NCBI GenBank assembly: GCA_030066595.1
Contig: JASJBI010000004.1
Location: 62,001-126,000 of the forward strand
DNA length: 64,000 nucleotides
Reading direction: 5' to 3'
Origin: Alphaproteobacteria bacterium
GTDB taxonomy: Bacteria > Pseudomonadota > Alphaproteobacteria > JAJFFI01
Positions 23,095-30,713 of the stretch are shown here, in pieces. Each line of letters starts with the position of its first letter. Within the stretch, counting starts at the first letter, position 1. The position numbers were made by a program, and so were the translations under genes. Under the pieces are notes generated by a model. The model had not been told where the DNA came from. It searched no databases and saw only the letters and a list, made by a program, of their open reading frames with translations.

Positions 23095-23249
23095 GCCGCC
23101 GGCCCCCCACTTCGGGTAGGGTCCCAGTTGAAACCCGAATGCCCAGAATCGGCCAGAAACGTCCGGTCGGGTCGGGTGCCTCGTTGGCCGGTTTCGGATC
23201 AGAAAGCCGACCTTTGGCTGGCGCGGCGGGGACGGTGGAAATTGACCCA
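22870..23249 (+). repeat. Direct repeat copy C: dadA 3' end plus tail
   Basis: This copy matches dadA from the GCGGCGGATTACG segment (18519 in the parent) to the end of the tail at GGTGGAAATTGACCCA. It carries 78 bases more dadA sequence than copy B. Its tail agrees with B at almost every position. After it comes about 190 bases of noncoding DNA and then the ArsR-metallothionein operon, so C marks the right border of the accessory region. Confidence 0.92.
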
Positions 23250-23441
23250 AAGCGGCCCGTACGTGCTCTGAGCAAATCGAGCGAGTGACTGAGAGACCAC
23301 CATCGAATTCCAACCGTCATCCCCGTCTCGCCGCCTCCCGCGCATTTTCCATACCGAGGCCGCGATGCCATCGGCCGCGTCCTACGGCTTCGGCGGCGCC
23401 TAGTCATTGGCGGTACGGCAAAGCGCTTGACCAAAATCTGT
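23250..23441. other. Noncoding stretch right of repeat C
   Basis: I see no credible gene, hairpin or repeat in these 192 bases. Minus-strand frames here are low-complexity shadows. It separates the accessory region from the ArsR promoter. Confidence 0.6.
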
Positions 23442-23471
23442 TTGACAACAATTGAACAATTGTTTAATTGT
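23442..23471 (+). promoter_or_regulatory. ArsR/SmtB promoter with overlapping 24-bp operator
   Basis: A perfect -35 box TTGACA (23442-23447) is followed 17 bases later by TAATTG (23465-23470). Between and over them lies a 24-bp imperfect palindrome (23448-23471; core GAACAATTGTTT, flanks ACAATT and AATTGT) with 22 of 24 symmetric positions. This is the size and AT-rich style of SmtB/ArsR metal-repressor operators, placed to block RNA polymerase. The predicted start of transcription is close to the ATG at 23478, so the mRNA may be nearly leaderless. Confidence 0.75.
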
Positions 23472-23477
23472 GCATTC

Positions 23478-23816
23478 ATGCAGAACGTTGGATTGCAGTC
23501 AGACCAGACGGGCCAACTTGCCGAGACCTTCGGATTACTGGCGGATCCAACTCGCCTGTCGATCGTGGTGGTTTGCATGGAGCGCGAGATCCCCGCCGGC
23601 GACATCGCCGACGAACTGGGCCTCTCCGCCTCGCTCGTTAGTCACCACCTTCGGCTGTTGCGTGCCGCGCGCATGCTGCGGGCGGAGCGACGGGGCAAGC
23701 AGGTGTTCTATTCAATGGCCGATGCCTGCGTGCGCGACGTTTTGAAGATCATGATCAACCACTTGTTCATCCACGAACATGGCGGTTCTGATGAGCCACA
23801 CGAAGGAGAAGACTAA
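23478..23816 (+). CDS. ArsR/SmtB-family metal-responsive repressor
   Basis: This 112-residue winged-helix protein has ETFGLLADPTRLSIVVVCME, the recognition region ELGLSASLVSHHLRLLRAAR and the wing RRGKQVFYSMADACVRDVL. The SVSHH-like helix and the DACVRD...H..H end of the alpha5 region offer metal-binding residues like those of SmtB/CzrA proteins that sense Zn, Co or Ni. The start at 23478 is preferred over an in-frame ATG at 23427, which lies upstream of the promoter. Its stop overlaps the metallothionein start (TAATG), so both genes are co-expressed and presumably repressed until metal binds. Confidence 0.9.
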   Translation: MQNVGLQSDQTGQLAETFGLLADPTRLSIVVVCMEREIPAGDIADELGLSASLVSHHLRLLRAARMLRAERRGKQVFYSMADACVRDVLKIMINHLFIHEHGGSDEPHEGED

Positions 23817-23983
23817 TGGTGACCGTGACCCAGCAGAAATGTGCCTGCGCCGACTGTGTGTGCATTGTCGACATGAAAGACGCCGTGAAGGAGGGCGACC
23901 GCAACTACTGTAGCGAAGCCTGCGCCAAGGGGCACCCCACAGGCGCTGGCTGCGAACACACGGGCTGCGTCTGCCGCGGCTAA
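23816..23983 (+). CDS. Bacterial metallothionein (SmtA/BmtA type)
   Basis: This 55-residue protein has nine cysteines (9, 11, 14, 16, 32, 36, 46, 51, 53) and histidines at 40 and 48. The pattern KCACADCVCIV, then YCSEACAKGH, then GCEHTGCVCRG is that of the zinc-cluster metallothionein SmtA, which also has nine cysteines. It should bind several Zn or Cd ions in the cytoplasm for storage and detoxification. The ATG overlaps the repressor stop, giving an SmtB-SmtA-like pair, but here in one operon rather than divergent as in Synechococcus. Confidence 0.92.
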   Translation: MVTVTQQKCACADCVCIVDMKDAVKEGDRNYCSEACAKGHPTGAGCEHTGCVCRG

Positions 23984-24261
23984 CGGAAAGAGGAACTGGC
24001 GGAGCCCCAGTGGAAAGTGGCTGGGCTCCGCTGCCGGCCCCCGAAGAACTTCAAAGCCGGACTATGACCGTTCCTGCCTAATTCTCCCCGTCACGACCTC
24101 GTCCGTTGGACGTCAGCTATCGGATCCGCAAGCTGACGTTCGGGTCAAAGATCATCAGCGGTCCAAAAGGGTCGATTGCTCCCTTTCAGCTTCAAACTGA
24201 GGCGTTCCCCCAAATCCGTGCTAGGCTGGAGCAAACGGCTGGGCCAGCGAGGGAGGGAGCC

Positions 24262-25068
24262 ATGGCGGAGCCGGCCAAGACCGCCGACGCCGAGGACGGG
24301 TTGGTCATCGACATCCAGAACCTGCCCGCCGAGCATGACGCGGGCCTGGGCGAGCGGGCGCGCATCGGGGTCATCGTGCTGACCTCGGACCAGACCATCG
24401 AGCACGAGTTCCGCAAGATGCTCGATCTGCCGGGCGTCGCCTTCTACGAGTCGCGTATCCCCAACGCGCAAGAGATCAACCACGAGACCCTGGCCGCGAT
24501 GGAGCAGCACATCCCGGACTGCACCCGCGTGATCATGCCAGGGGCCAGGCTGGACGTGGTCGCCTTCGGCTGCACCTCGGGCGCCATGGTGATCGGGGAC
24601 GAGACCGTGCGCGCCCGCATTCACGAGGTCCGCCCCGGCATTCCGACCACGTCGCCGATCGCCGCCGCCTTCGCCGCCTTCGAGGCGCTGGATGCCCGGC
24701 GCATCTGCCTGGTCGCGCCCTATATCGATCCCGTGAACCGGAGCATGCGCGCCTACATTCGGAACCGCGGCTTCGAGGTGCCGGTGATGGCGTCCTGGAA
24801 CATCGAGGACGACGACAAGGTCGCGCGGATCACGCCCGCCTCGATCCGCGACGCCGTATGCGAGGTCGGCAAATCCGACCTCTCGGACATGGTGTTCGTG
24901 TCCTGCTCGAGCCTGCGCGTGGCCGAGCAGGTCGAGATGCTCGAGGCCGAGATCGGCAAGCCCGTGACCTCGTCCAACCACGCCATGGCCTGGCACTGCC
25001 TGAGGCTCGCGGGCTACCACGATCCGGTCGGCGGCTTCGGCAGGCTGTTCAGGACCGGGTTGGCCTAG
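24262..25068 (+). CDS. Aspartate/glutamate racemase superfamily protein (maleate isomerase/EutA-like)
   Basis: This 268-residue protein starts after GGGAGGGAGCC; longer in-frame starts lack a ribosome-binding site. It has two catalytic-type cysteines, in VVAFGCTSGAMVIG and MVFVSCSSLR, the usual pair of the Asp/Glu racemase, maleate cis-trans isomerase and arylmalonate decarboxylase superfamily. Its N-terminal pattern RIGVIVLTSDQTIEHEF resembles EutA of ectoine use and maleate isomerases. No ectoine genes are nearby, so the substrate is open. The 278-base stretch before it holds no recognised feature. Its stop overlaps the convergent NicO stop. Confidence 0.83.
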   Translation: MAEPAKTADAEDGLVIDIQNLPAEHDAGLGERARIGVIVLTSDQTIEHEFRKMLDLPGVAFYESRIPNAQEINHETLAAMEQHIPDCTRVIMPGARLDVVAFGCTSGAMVIGDETVRARIHEVRPGIPTTSPIAAAFAAFEALDARRICLVAPYIDPVNRSMRAYIRNRGFEVPVMASWNIEDDDKVARITPASIRDAVCEVGKSDLSDMVFVSCSSLRVAEQVEMLEAEIGKPVTSSNHAMAWHCLRLAGYHDPVGGFGRLFRTGLA

Positions 25069-25988
25069 ACCGGGTGCAGGGCGGTCGCCGTGAACAGGCC
25101 GGCGCCGATCAAAGTCACCACCGTCGCGCCGACGAAATTCAGAGCGATGGACAGCCGCCCCGCCGTCACGGACTCGCGGCCGAGCCGGGCGGTGACCAGG
25201 CGGCGAGCCACAATGCTCAGGATGCCCAGGACCGACATGGTGACCGCCATGCCGGCCGAGATTGCGACCACCAAGAGCACTCCCTGCAACAGCATGTCAT
25301 TGGCCAGGGCATAGAGCAGGATCAGCAACGCGCCGGTGCACGGGATCGTCCCCACCGCGAGGGACAACAGGCTTTGTTCGCCCTTGCCGTGGCCGTGGTC
25401 GCAACCGGCTGTATGCGCCGCGCCGCCCGTGCGAACGCGCTTGACCGCGCGCCAGAACATATAGGCGCCGATCACGGCGATTGACCCGTAGCTGACCATT
25501 CGGACCGCCGGGATCTCGGCGGGCGCTCCGCCGAAGGCGCGCCGCAACAGAAAGTCCGCCAGGATCACGACCACGATGGCGGACAGCACATGGAACACGG
25601 CGATCTGTGTGCCCATGAAAAAGCCGCGCCTTATCTGCGCATCCTCCCCGACGAAATAAGACAGCACGATGAACTTGCCGTGTCCCGGCCCGAGGGTGTG
25701 AATGGCGCCGTAGGCGAAGGCGAGCAAGAGGCCGACCAGGAGGGCGGTCGACGAATCCCCGTCCCGGATGGCCTTCATGTGACGGGCGATCTCGCGGTTC
25801 ACCTTTTGCTGGTAGAGGACGAAGGCCCGCCCGATCGCAGAGAGGAGGCCGGGCTCCGCCGCAGGCTTGGCCTGCTCGGCCGTCCGCTTGCCGGTGAGGG
25901 GATTCTCGGCCGCAGCCGCGGGGCCCGCGACCAGCAACAGCGCCACGGACACGGCCGCCAGGGCCGCGAGGAAGGATTTGGGGATCAC
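25065..25988 (-). CDS. Nickel/cobalt transporter (NicO/RcnA family)
   Basis: This 307-residue membrane protein uses a GTG start that overlaps the DUF1007 stop. After a signal-like segment and a charged region there are about six helices. The first carries GAIHTLGPGHGKFIVLSYF, the family metal motif. A cytoplasmic His-rich loop (HTAGCDHGHGKGEQ) and GTIPCTGALLILLYAL are also typical. Members export, or in some cases import, Ni and Co. Pairing with a secreted DUF1007 protein is common for this group and suggests a shared job. Confidence 0.9.
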   Translation of the reverse strand: MIPKSFLAALAAVSVALLLVAGPAAAAENPLTGKRTAEQAKPAAEPGLLSAIGRAFVLYQQKVNREIARHMKAIRDGDSSTALLVGLLLAFAYGAIHTLGPGHGKFIVLSYFVGEDAQIRRGFFMGTQIAVFHVLSAIVVVILADFLLRRAFGGAPAEIPAVRMVSYGSIAVIGAYMFWRAVKRVRTGGAAHTAGCDHGHGKGEQSLLSLAVGTIPCTGALLILLYALANDMLLQGVLLVVAISAGMAVTMSVLGILSIVARRLVTARLGRESVTAGRLSIALNFVGATVVTLIGAGLFTATALHPV

Positions 25989-26596
25989 GAAGTCGCGCAG
26001 CGCAGTTCGATCTTCATCGGGAACACCATGCCGAAGTAGATCGGGTTCTCCTTGTCCTCGCTTACCTCGTAGCTGCAGACACCGCTGTCGATGCCGGCAA
26101 AGCGCACCGGGTCGTTCTCGTCGTAGCCGACGTAGATGTAGAACGTCTCGTCGTATACGCCCAAGGAGACCGATGTCGTTTTCGGGTCCACCGGGTCGTT
26201 CAGCGGCAGCGTGAACTCGTAGACCAGCGTGCCGTCATCGATGCGAGCCGCGAAATCGTCGACGCGCTCCGGCGTGAATTTCGCGCCGTCGAGCCGGATA
26301 TGGGTCAGATAGCTGAACTCGTGCAGGTTCGAAAAGGCCTCGGATTGCAGCCTGGCCGTCTCCGCCGCATCGAACGCGCCGTTCTTGTCGACGTCGAAAT
26401 CCTGGATGATCACGCTGCCGGTAAACTCGTCGAACGCCCAGCGATGCCGGACGCCCGTGAGCCTTCCGTCCTGGAACAGGAACGTGGTCACATCGTTGAT
26501 CCAGATGTGCGGATGAGCGCTCGGCTGCCCGGTGGCGAAGGCGACCAGGAGGGCGGCGGCAAAGGGGGTCAAAAGTCGGCGCAATGTCAAGCTCAT
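25985..26596 (-). CDS. Secreted DUF1007 family protein
   Basis: The start at 26596 gives 203 residues with a Sec signal (MSLTLRRLLTPFAAALLVAF, cut near SAHPH); the longer frame to 26758 has no reason to be coding. HPHIWIND right after the cut site, HRWAFDEFTGS and a Ca-like DVDKNGAFDAAE loop are DUF1007 hallmarks. It is a periplasmic partner of NicO transporters and may capture metal through its N-terminal histidines; that is inference. Confidence 0.88.
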   Translation of the reverse strand: MSLTLRRLLTPFAAALLVAFATGQPSAHPHIWINDVTTFLFQDGRLTGVRHRWAFDEFTGSVIIQDFDVDKNGAFDAAETARLQSEAFSNLHEFSYLTHIRLDGAKFTPERVDDFAARIDDGTLVYEFTLPLNDPVDPKTTSVSLGVYDETFYIYVGYDENDPVRFAGIDSGVCSYEVSEDKENPIYFGMVFPMKIELRCATS

Positions 26597-26633
26597 GGCA
26601 GCTAATCCTGCATGGATGGCACCAACAAAGGGT

Positions 26634-26912
26634 TTACGACGGTCCGATCTCGCAGTGACAGATGGGGCACGCAAGGTCTTTGAGAATCTTGGCCTTTTCC
26701 GGCTCGGCGAGCGCGGTCTTGTCCAGGGCCGCACGGGCTTCCACGACCACGCGCTCATGGTAGGCGATGGCTTCGCCGCAGGCCGCGTGATAGGTCTCCT
26801 CCACGTCCTTGGGCGCGACCTGGACGGTGAACGCCGATGCCGGGCGCCGCGCGACCGTCAGTCCCGCAGCCAGAATCGCCGTTCCCGATACGAACAGTCT
26901 GCGGCTGATCAT
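26634..26912 (-). CDS. Small Tat-exported protein with a CPICHC motif
   Basis: This 92-residue protein begins MISRRLFVSGTAILAAGLTV, a Tat signal, and ends ACPICHCEIGPS, a cysteine/histidine motif suited to metal or haem binding. The middle is helical. I do not recognise a named family. It lies between the CDF exporter and DUF1007/NicO genes in the same direction, so a periplasmic metal-binding role is likely. A 7-bp stem (CAGCCGC at 26977-26983, GCGGCTG at 26990-26996) lies in the gap upstream. Confidence 0.75.
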   Translation of the reverse strand: MISRRLFVSGTAILAAGLTVARRPASAFTVQVAPKDVEETYHAACGEAIAYHERVVVEARAALDKTALAEPEKAKILKDLACPICHCEIGPS

Positions 26913-27023
26913 TTGCCTCTCACCCGGTATGTGCTTGGGAAGAACACCGAATATAGCATTTCCCAGGTCTCCCTGCCAGCCGCTCCGGGGCGGCTGAGGG
27001 TGAAAAAATAGGGTCTCGCCGTC

Positions 27024-27941
27024 TCAAACGGCCTGACCGGTTTCGACGGGCGGCGCGGCGGGGCTTTCGGAACACGGCCCGGTCTCGAGCTGAATGGTGA
27101 CATGCTCGATGCCGAACCGGTCGAGCACGGCCAGCCGGGCGCGGGCAAGGGTTTCGTCGAGGTCGGCCCCCGGGCGCAGCTTGGCGTGCAGCGTCAGCAT
27201 CGGCCGTTCGGCGGTGAGCGACCAGGCATGTACGTGGTGGACGTCCGAGATGTCCGGCGAGGCGCGGGCGACCGCGTCCTTGACCTCGTCCAGGTCCAGG
27301 CCCTCGGGCGCCCCTTCGAGCAGGATATGGGCGCTGCGGCGGATCACGTCGATGGCGGCCCTCAGGATCAGCAGCACCACGAAGAGCGACAGGATCGGGT
27401 CGATCGGCGTCCAGCCGGTCAAAAGGATGACCACGGCCGCCACGATCGCCGCCGCCGATCCCAGCATGTCGCCGAGCACATGCAACGCGGCGCCGCGAAT
27501 GTTCAGGTTTTCCATGTCCGCGCCGTGCAGGATTGCCAACACGATGATGTTGACCGCCAGTCCGACTGCGGCGACCGCCAACATGGGTCCGGCGAGCACC
27601 GGTACCGGGTCGCCGATCCGGTCGACCGCTTCCACGCAGATCCAGCCCGCGACCAGGATCAGCGTCAGGCCGTTGACGAAAGCCGCCAACACCTGGAAGC
27701 GGTGGTAGCCGTAGGAGCGGCGGGCGTCGTGGCCGCGCTCGCTGATGCGGAAGCCGAGCCAGGCGAGCAGCAAGGCGGCCGCGTCCATCAGCATGTGGCC
27801 GGCGTCGGCGAGCAGCGCCAGCGAACCCGAGAGCAGGCCGCCGACGATCTCGGCGAGCATGAACCCGCCGGTCAACAGCATCGCCCAGAACACGCGCTGG
27901 CGATTGGTCATGTGGCTGTGGTCGGCTGCGTGCACGGCCAA
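27024..27941 (-). CDS. Cation diffusion facilitator (CzcD/ZitB-like)
   Basis: This 305-residue exporter has six membrane helices and the CDF metal site as DAGHMLMD in helix 2 and HVLGDMLG in helix 5, an HD-HD set typical of Zn/Co/Ni transporters. The N-terminus has HAADHSHM. A cytoplasmic C-terminal domain (from about residue 205) includes VHHVHAWSLTAERPMLTLHA, as in family dimerisation domains. It should exchange cytoplasmic metal for protons. It heads a minus-strand run with the Tat protein, DUF1007 and NicO genes. Confidence 0.92.
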   Translation of the reverse strand: MAVHAADHSHMTNRQRVFWAMLLTGGFMLAEIVGGLLSGSLALLADAGHMLMDAAALLLAWLGFRISERGHDARRSYGYHRFQVLAAFVNGLTLILVAGWICVEAVDRIGDPVPVLAGPMLAVAAVGLAVNIIVLAILHGADMENLNIRGAALHVLGDMLGSAAAIVAAVVILLTGWTPIDPILSLFVVLLILRAAIDVIRRSAHILLEGAPEGLDLDEVKDAVARASPDISDVHHVHAWSLTAERPMLTLHAKLRPGADLDETLARARLAVLDRFGIEHVTIQLETGPCSESPAAPPVETGQAV

Positions 27942-28033
27942 ACGATTGTTTTCGGACCCGATGGACGCCGCACTGTAACCGGACCGGCCGTCCCGCTCTA
28001 CAGCTCGGTGGGCGTACGTGCGAGTGGCTTGTC

Positions 28034-29479
28034 TTAGTGGGTGTGCCCATGATCATGACCGTCATGGTGCCGTTCAGTGCCCAGCCCAAAGGACCACAAC
28101 AAGCCGGCCCAGACCGAATGCGCTGTGTTGTTCGGCAAGAACTGGGCGTTATCGTAGTTATACTGCAACCGAAATTTCGCCGTCGGCGCAAATTGCCAGA
28201 CGAAGAGGGGCGATACCCGATGCCGGTCGCTGCGAAACGGATCGGCATTGCGGTCTTCGAAGATGCCCACGCTTTCGCCCTCGCCCGTGGCGTACTCATA
28301 GCGGACGCCCGCCGCCAGTTCGGGATAAAAGCCCCAGAGTACCTGCGTGTAGAGGCCATAGTCCTTGAGCGTGTCCGGCAGCAGGCCATTGTTGACGTCC
28401 GCCTGGGCCTGGTAGGAGCGATACATGGCCTCGGTGGTCCAGCGGATGTACCGACCCTCGCCAAGATCGCGCTGCAACACCGCGTCCACTCCGCCGATTA
28501 GGGTGCGTGCGCGGCTGCCAGTTGCATTGGGGCCGATCAAACCCGAGACAGCCAGATCGGCATGCGTCTTGTCACCGAGATCGAAGGCGGTGGCGAGGCG
28601 GGCGTGCCAGGTCAACTCGTCGAAATCATCCACGTCGTCTTCGTTGAGCGCGCGGCCGCCGATCGGCCGCTCCTCAAAGAATTCGTCATTGGCTCGGAAG
28701 CTCGCCATTGTCTCTCCGGTCGCGTTCTGCACGCCTATCAGAAAAGATGCATACCAGGGGGTCGGCGCCTGCCATTTGAGCCGCGCTCCGGGGTTGCGAA
28801 TGCCGTCGGGTCCTAGCAGGCGCGTGGCGATGACCGGCTGGTCGAGCCATTCCCAAGCATGCAGATGGGTCGGATTGTGGCGGCCGAACTCGGTGAAGAA
28901 CTGTCCGCCTTTGAAGCGTAAGCCGAAGAGCGGGCGGGTTTCCATAAAGGCTTCCTCGAACTCCAGGACGGTCTCGCCTTCCGGATCGATGAAGAAAGCG
29001 AGGTTGGCCTGGGCATCGAAGTAGGGGTCGAGCGCACCGGCAAACGACAGGTCGAGCGTTTGCAACGTGAAACCGTTTTGGCGTGGATCATGGTCGCCGC
29101 CCTGCAGCTGTTGAATGACCTCGCTCTTCTCGGAAGAATATCCGGCCGCCAGCGCGGTATCGACGCCGAGGCGCTTGAACCGCAGGGTCGCGTCGCCAAC
29201 CTCGGTTGACCAGACATCTCCGTCGTCAGCGCGCTTTCGGCCCGAGGCTGCGGTTTCCCCGGACTTGATCTGGCCTTTGCGGGCCGCTTGCAATTGCTGC
29301 TCAAGTTCCTTGATTTTGCGTTCTTTTTCCTCGTCGCGCCTGAGTAGCTCCTCGACCGTTTTTTCCAGCAAGCGCATACGATCTTCCTGGCTTTGCGCCT
29401 GTGCCGGTGCAAAAGGCTCCCCCATGACCGCAAGCGCAATGACGATGGCTGTGCCTATCCTGATGAACGACATGGACAT
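28034..29479 (-). CDS. Zur-box-associated outer-membrane porin-like protein with coiled coil and His-rich tail
   Basis: The start at 29479 follows GGAGGGGG and gives 481 residues. A Sec signal is cut near AQAQS. A coiled coil at about 30-72 (LEKTVEELLRRDEEKERKIK onward) is followed by a long beta-barrel pattern with many aromatic girdle residues. The barrel seems to end in LLWSFGLG, and an unusual extension, TERHHDGHDHGHTH, comes after it. A 21-bp Zur-like box lies 53 bases upstream. It is probably an outer-membrane zinc channel induced in zinc shortage, acting with the ZnuA gene just upstream. The His tail could sit in the periplasm and hand over zinc. Confidence 0.8.
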   Translation of the reverse strand: MSMSFIRIGTAIVIALAVMGEPFAPAQAQSQEDRMRLLEKTVEELLRRDEEKERKIKELEQQLQAARKGQIKSGETAASGRKRADDGDVWSTEVGDATLRFKRLGVDTALAAGYSSEKSEVIQQLQGGDHDPRQNGFTLQTLDLSFAGALDPYFDAQANLAFFIDPEGETVLEFEEAFMETRPLFGLRFKGGQFFTEFGRHNPTHLHAWEWLDQPVIATRLLGPDGIRNPGARLKWQAPTPWYASFLIGVQNATGETMASFRANDEFFEERPIGGRALNEDDVDDFDELTWHARLATAFDLGDKTHADLAVSGLIGPNATGSRARTLIGGVDAVLQRDLGEGRYIRWTTEAMYRSYQAQADVNNGLLPDTLKDYGLYTQVLWGFYPELAAGVRYEYATGEGESVGIFEDRNADPFRSDRHRVSPLFVWQFAPTAKFRLQYNYDNAQFLPNNTAHSVWAGLLWSFGLGTERHHDGHDHGHTH

Positions 29480-29531
29480 GATCCCCCTCCAATCACCTGA
29501 AGGCATGTTGTTTCGCCGTCAGGGCGTATTA

Positions 29532-29552
29532 GTATGTTATAACATAACATAC
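29532..29552. promoter_or_regulatory. Zur-like box upstream of the porin gene
   Basis: GTATGTTAT (29532-29540) and ATAACATAC (29544-29552) are perfect 9-bp arms around AAC. The sequence style (ATGTTAT and ATAACAT arms) matches known alphaproteobacterial Zur sites. It lies 53 bases before the porin start. A related box precedes znuA. Confidence 0.8.
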
Positions 29553-29596
29553 ACGAACCGACTTTAAGTCGGCAAGGAATCCCGAAATTCAGTCGG

Positions 29597-30619
29597 CTAT
29601 GAGGATTTGCCGAGGCAGTCTCGCAGGGACTTGGCGAGGGACTGCATGATGGTCGGGTAGGCGGCAGGCCCCGGCGGCACGGCGGCCCCTAGCGGATCGA
29701 GCTCTGCGGTCCGGGCGGGCGTCCCGTCGATGACGGTGCGCACCAGCTTGGGCTCGAATTGCGGCTCGCTGAAGACGCAGGCGGCACCGGCGTCGACGAT
29801 CTTCTTGCGGATCTCGTACAGCCGCCGCGCGCCTGGGGCGCGGTCCGGGCTCACCGTGATCGAGCCCGCCGGGCGCAGATCGAAGCGCCGCTCAAAGTAC
29901 TGATAGGCGTCGTGGAAGACGATGTAGGGCCGCTCCCGCACGGGCGCCAAGATCTTTTCGATTTCTGCCGTGAGGGCGTCGAGCCGTGCGAGCAAGCGAT
30001 CCGCGTTCATCTTGTACGTCTCGGCATTTCCGGGATCGCGATCGGTCAATGCCGTCGCGATCACCGCGGTCATCGCCCGCGCGTTCGCAGGGTCGAGCCA
30101 AAGATGCATGTCGTGCTCGCCATGGGCATGGCCGTCCTCGTCCTCATGCCCGTGCGCATCCTCCTGGCCGTGCTCGTCCTCGTGATCGTGATCGTGATCG
30201 TCCTCTTGTGTATGCGCGTGCTCATCGGTGTGCGCGTCCCAAACACCGCCCTCCCGGGCCTCCAGCAGGGTGACGCCCTCGACGCCGGACAAGGAGACGA
30301 CCCGGGCGCGCTTGGGGAGGGCCGCGAGCGGCTTCCGCAGAAAGGTTTCAAGATCTTCACCGACCCAGAAGATCAGGTCGGCGTTCTCAAGGGCGTCGGC
30401 TTCCGACGGCCTCAGGCTGTAGTTGTGGGGCGACCCCGCACCCTTGATGAGCAGAACCGGAGCGCCGACGCCCTCCATGACGCCGGCGACCAGGGAATGG
30501 ATCGGCTTGATCGAGACGATGACCTTGGGCTCGGCGGCGTGGCCGGGACCAGAATACGAAAGGGCGGCGAGTGCCCCGGCGGCAAGCAAAACGCGGCGCC
30601 TAGCGATCCAAGACATCAT
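29597..30619 (-). CDS. znuA: Zinc ABC transporter substrate-binding protein
   Basis: This 340-residue periplasmic protein has an RRR-containing signal (MMSWIARRRVLLAAGALAAL, cut near GHAAE). Zinc ligands fit VSIKPIHSLVAGVM, HDMHLWLDPANARAM and IVFHDAYQYFERRF. Between them is a very His/Asp/Glu-rich loop at about residues 128-170 (repeats such as HDHDHEDEHG), typical of ZnuA. The ABC partners znuB and znuC are not in the window. It starts close to a Zur-like box at 30666-30686 and is followed by the Zur-boxed porin. Confidence 0.94.
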   Translation of the reverse strand: MMSWIARRRVLLAAGALAALSYSGPGHAAEPKVIVSIKPIHSLVAGVMEGVGAPVLLIKGAGSPHNYSLRPSEADALENADLIFWVGEDLETFLRKPLAALPKRARVVSLSGVEGVTLLEAREGGVWDAHTDEHAHTQEDDHDHDHEDEHGQEDAHGHEDEDGHAHGEHDMHLWLDPANARAMTAVIATALTDRDPGNAETYKMNADRLLARLDALTAEIEKILAPVRERPYIVFHDAYQYFERRFDLRPAGSITVSPDRAPGARRLYEIRKKIVDAGAACVFSEPQFEPKLVRTVIDGTPARTAELDPLGAAVPPGPAAYPTIMQSLAKSLRDCLGKSS

Positions 30620-30665
30620 GGCGATGGCCTCCAGCAGACGGCGCGGCGACGGTGCCGCATCACCA

Positions 30666-30686
30666 ATTTGTTATGTTATAGCATGC
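30666..30686. promoter_or_regulatory. Zur-like box upstream of znuA
   Basis: Read on the minus strand the site is GCATGCTAT, AAC, ATAACAAAT, matching the box at 29532-29552 at most positions, including the identical AAC centre and ATAACA. It lies 47 bases before the znuA start. The left half is less symmetric than in the porin box, so binding may be weaker. Confidence 0.7.
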
Positions 30687-30713
30687 CTGAGAGTCAAGCG
30701 TCGCGGCGCCCGT

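Noticed and set aside
22417-23313. Single long minus-strand frame over the unknown gene, cyclase remnant and repeat C
   Set aside because: It stitches unrelated pieces: antisense of the repeat, then a genuine cyclase fragment, then antisense of the cargo gene. Only the cyclase fragment is kept.
23024-23605. 193-codon minus-strand frame over repeat C and the ArsR promoter
   Set aside because: It is antisense to the repeat and to the repressor start and shows no family pattern.
24106-24261. N-terminal extension of the racemase-family gene
   Set aside because: There is no ribosome-binding site at 24106, whereas the ATG at 24262 follows GGGAGGGAGCC and gives the family's normal start.
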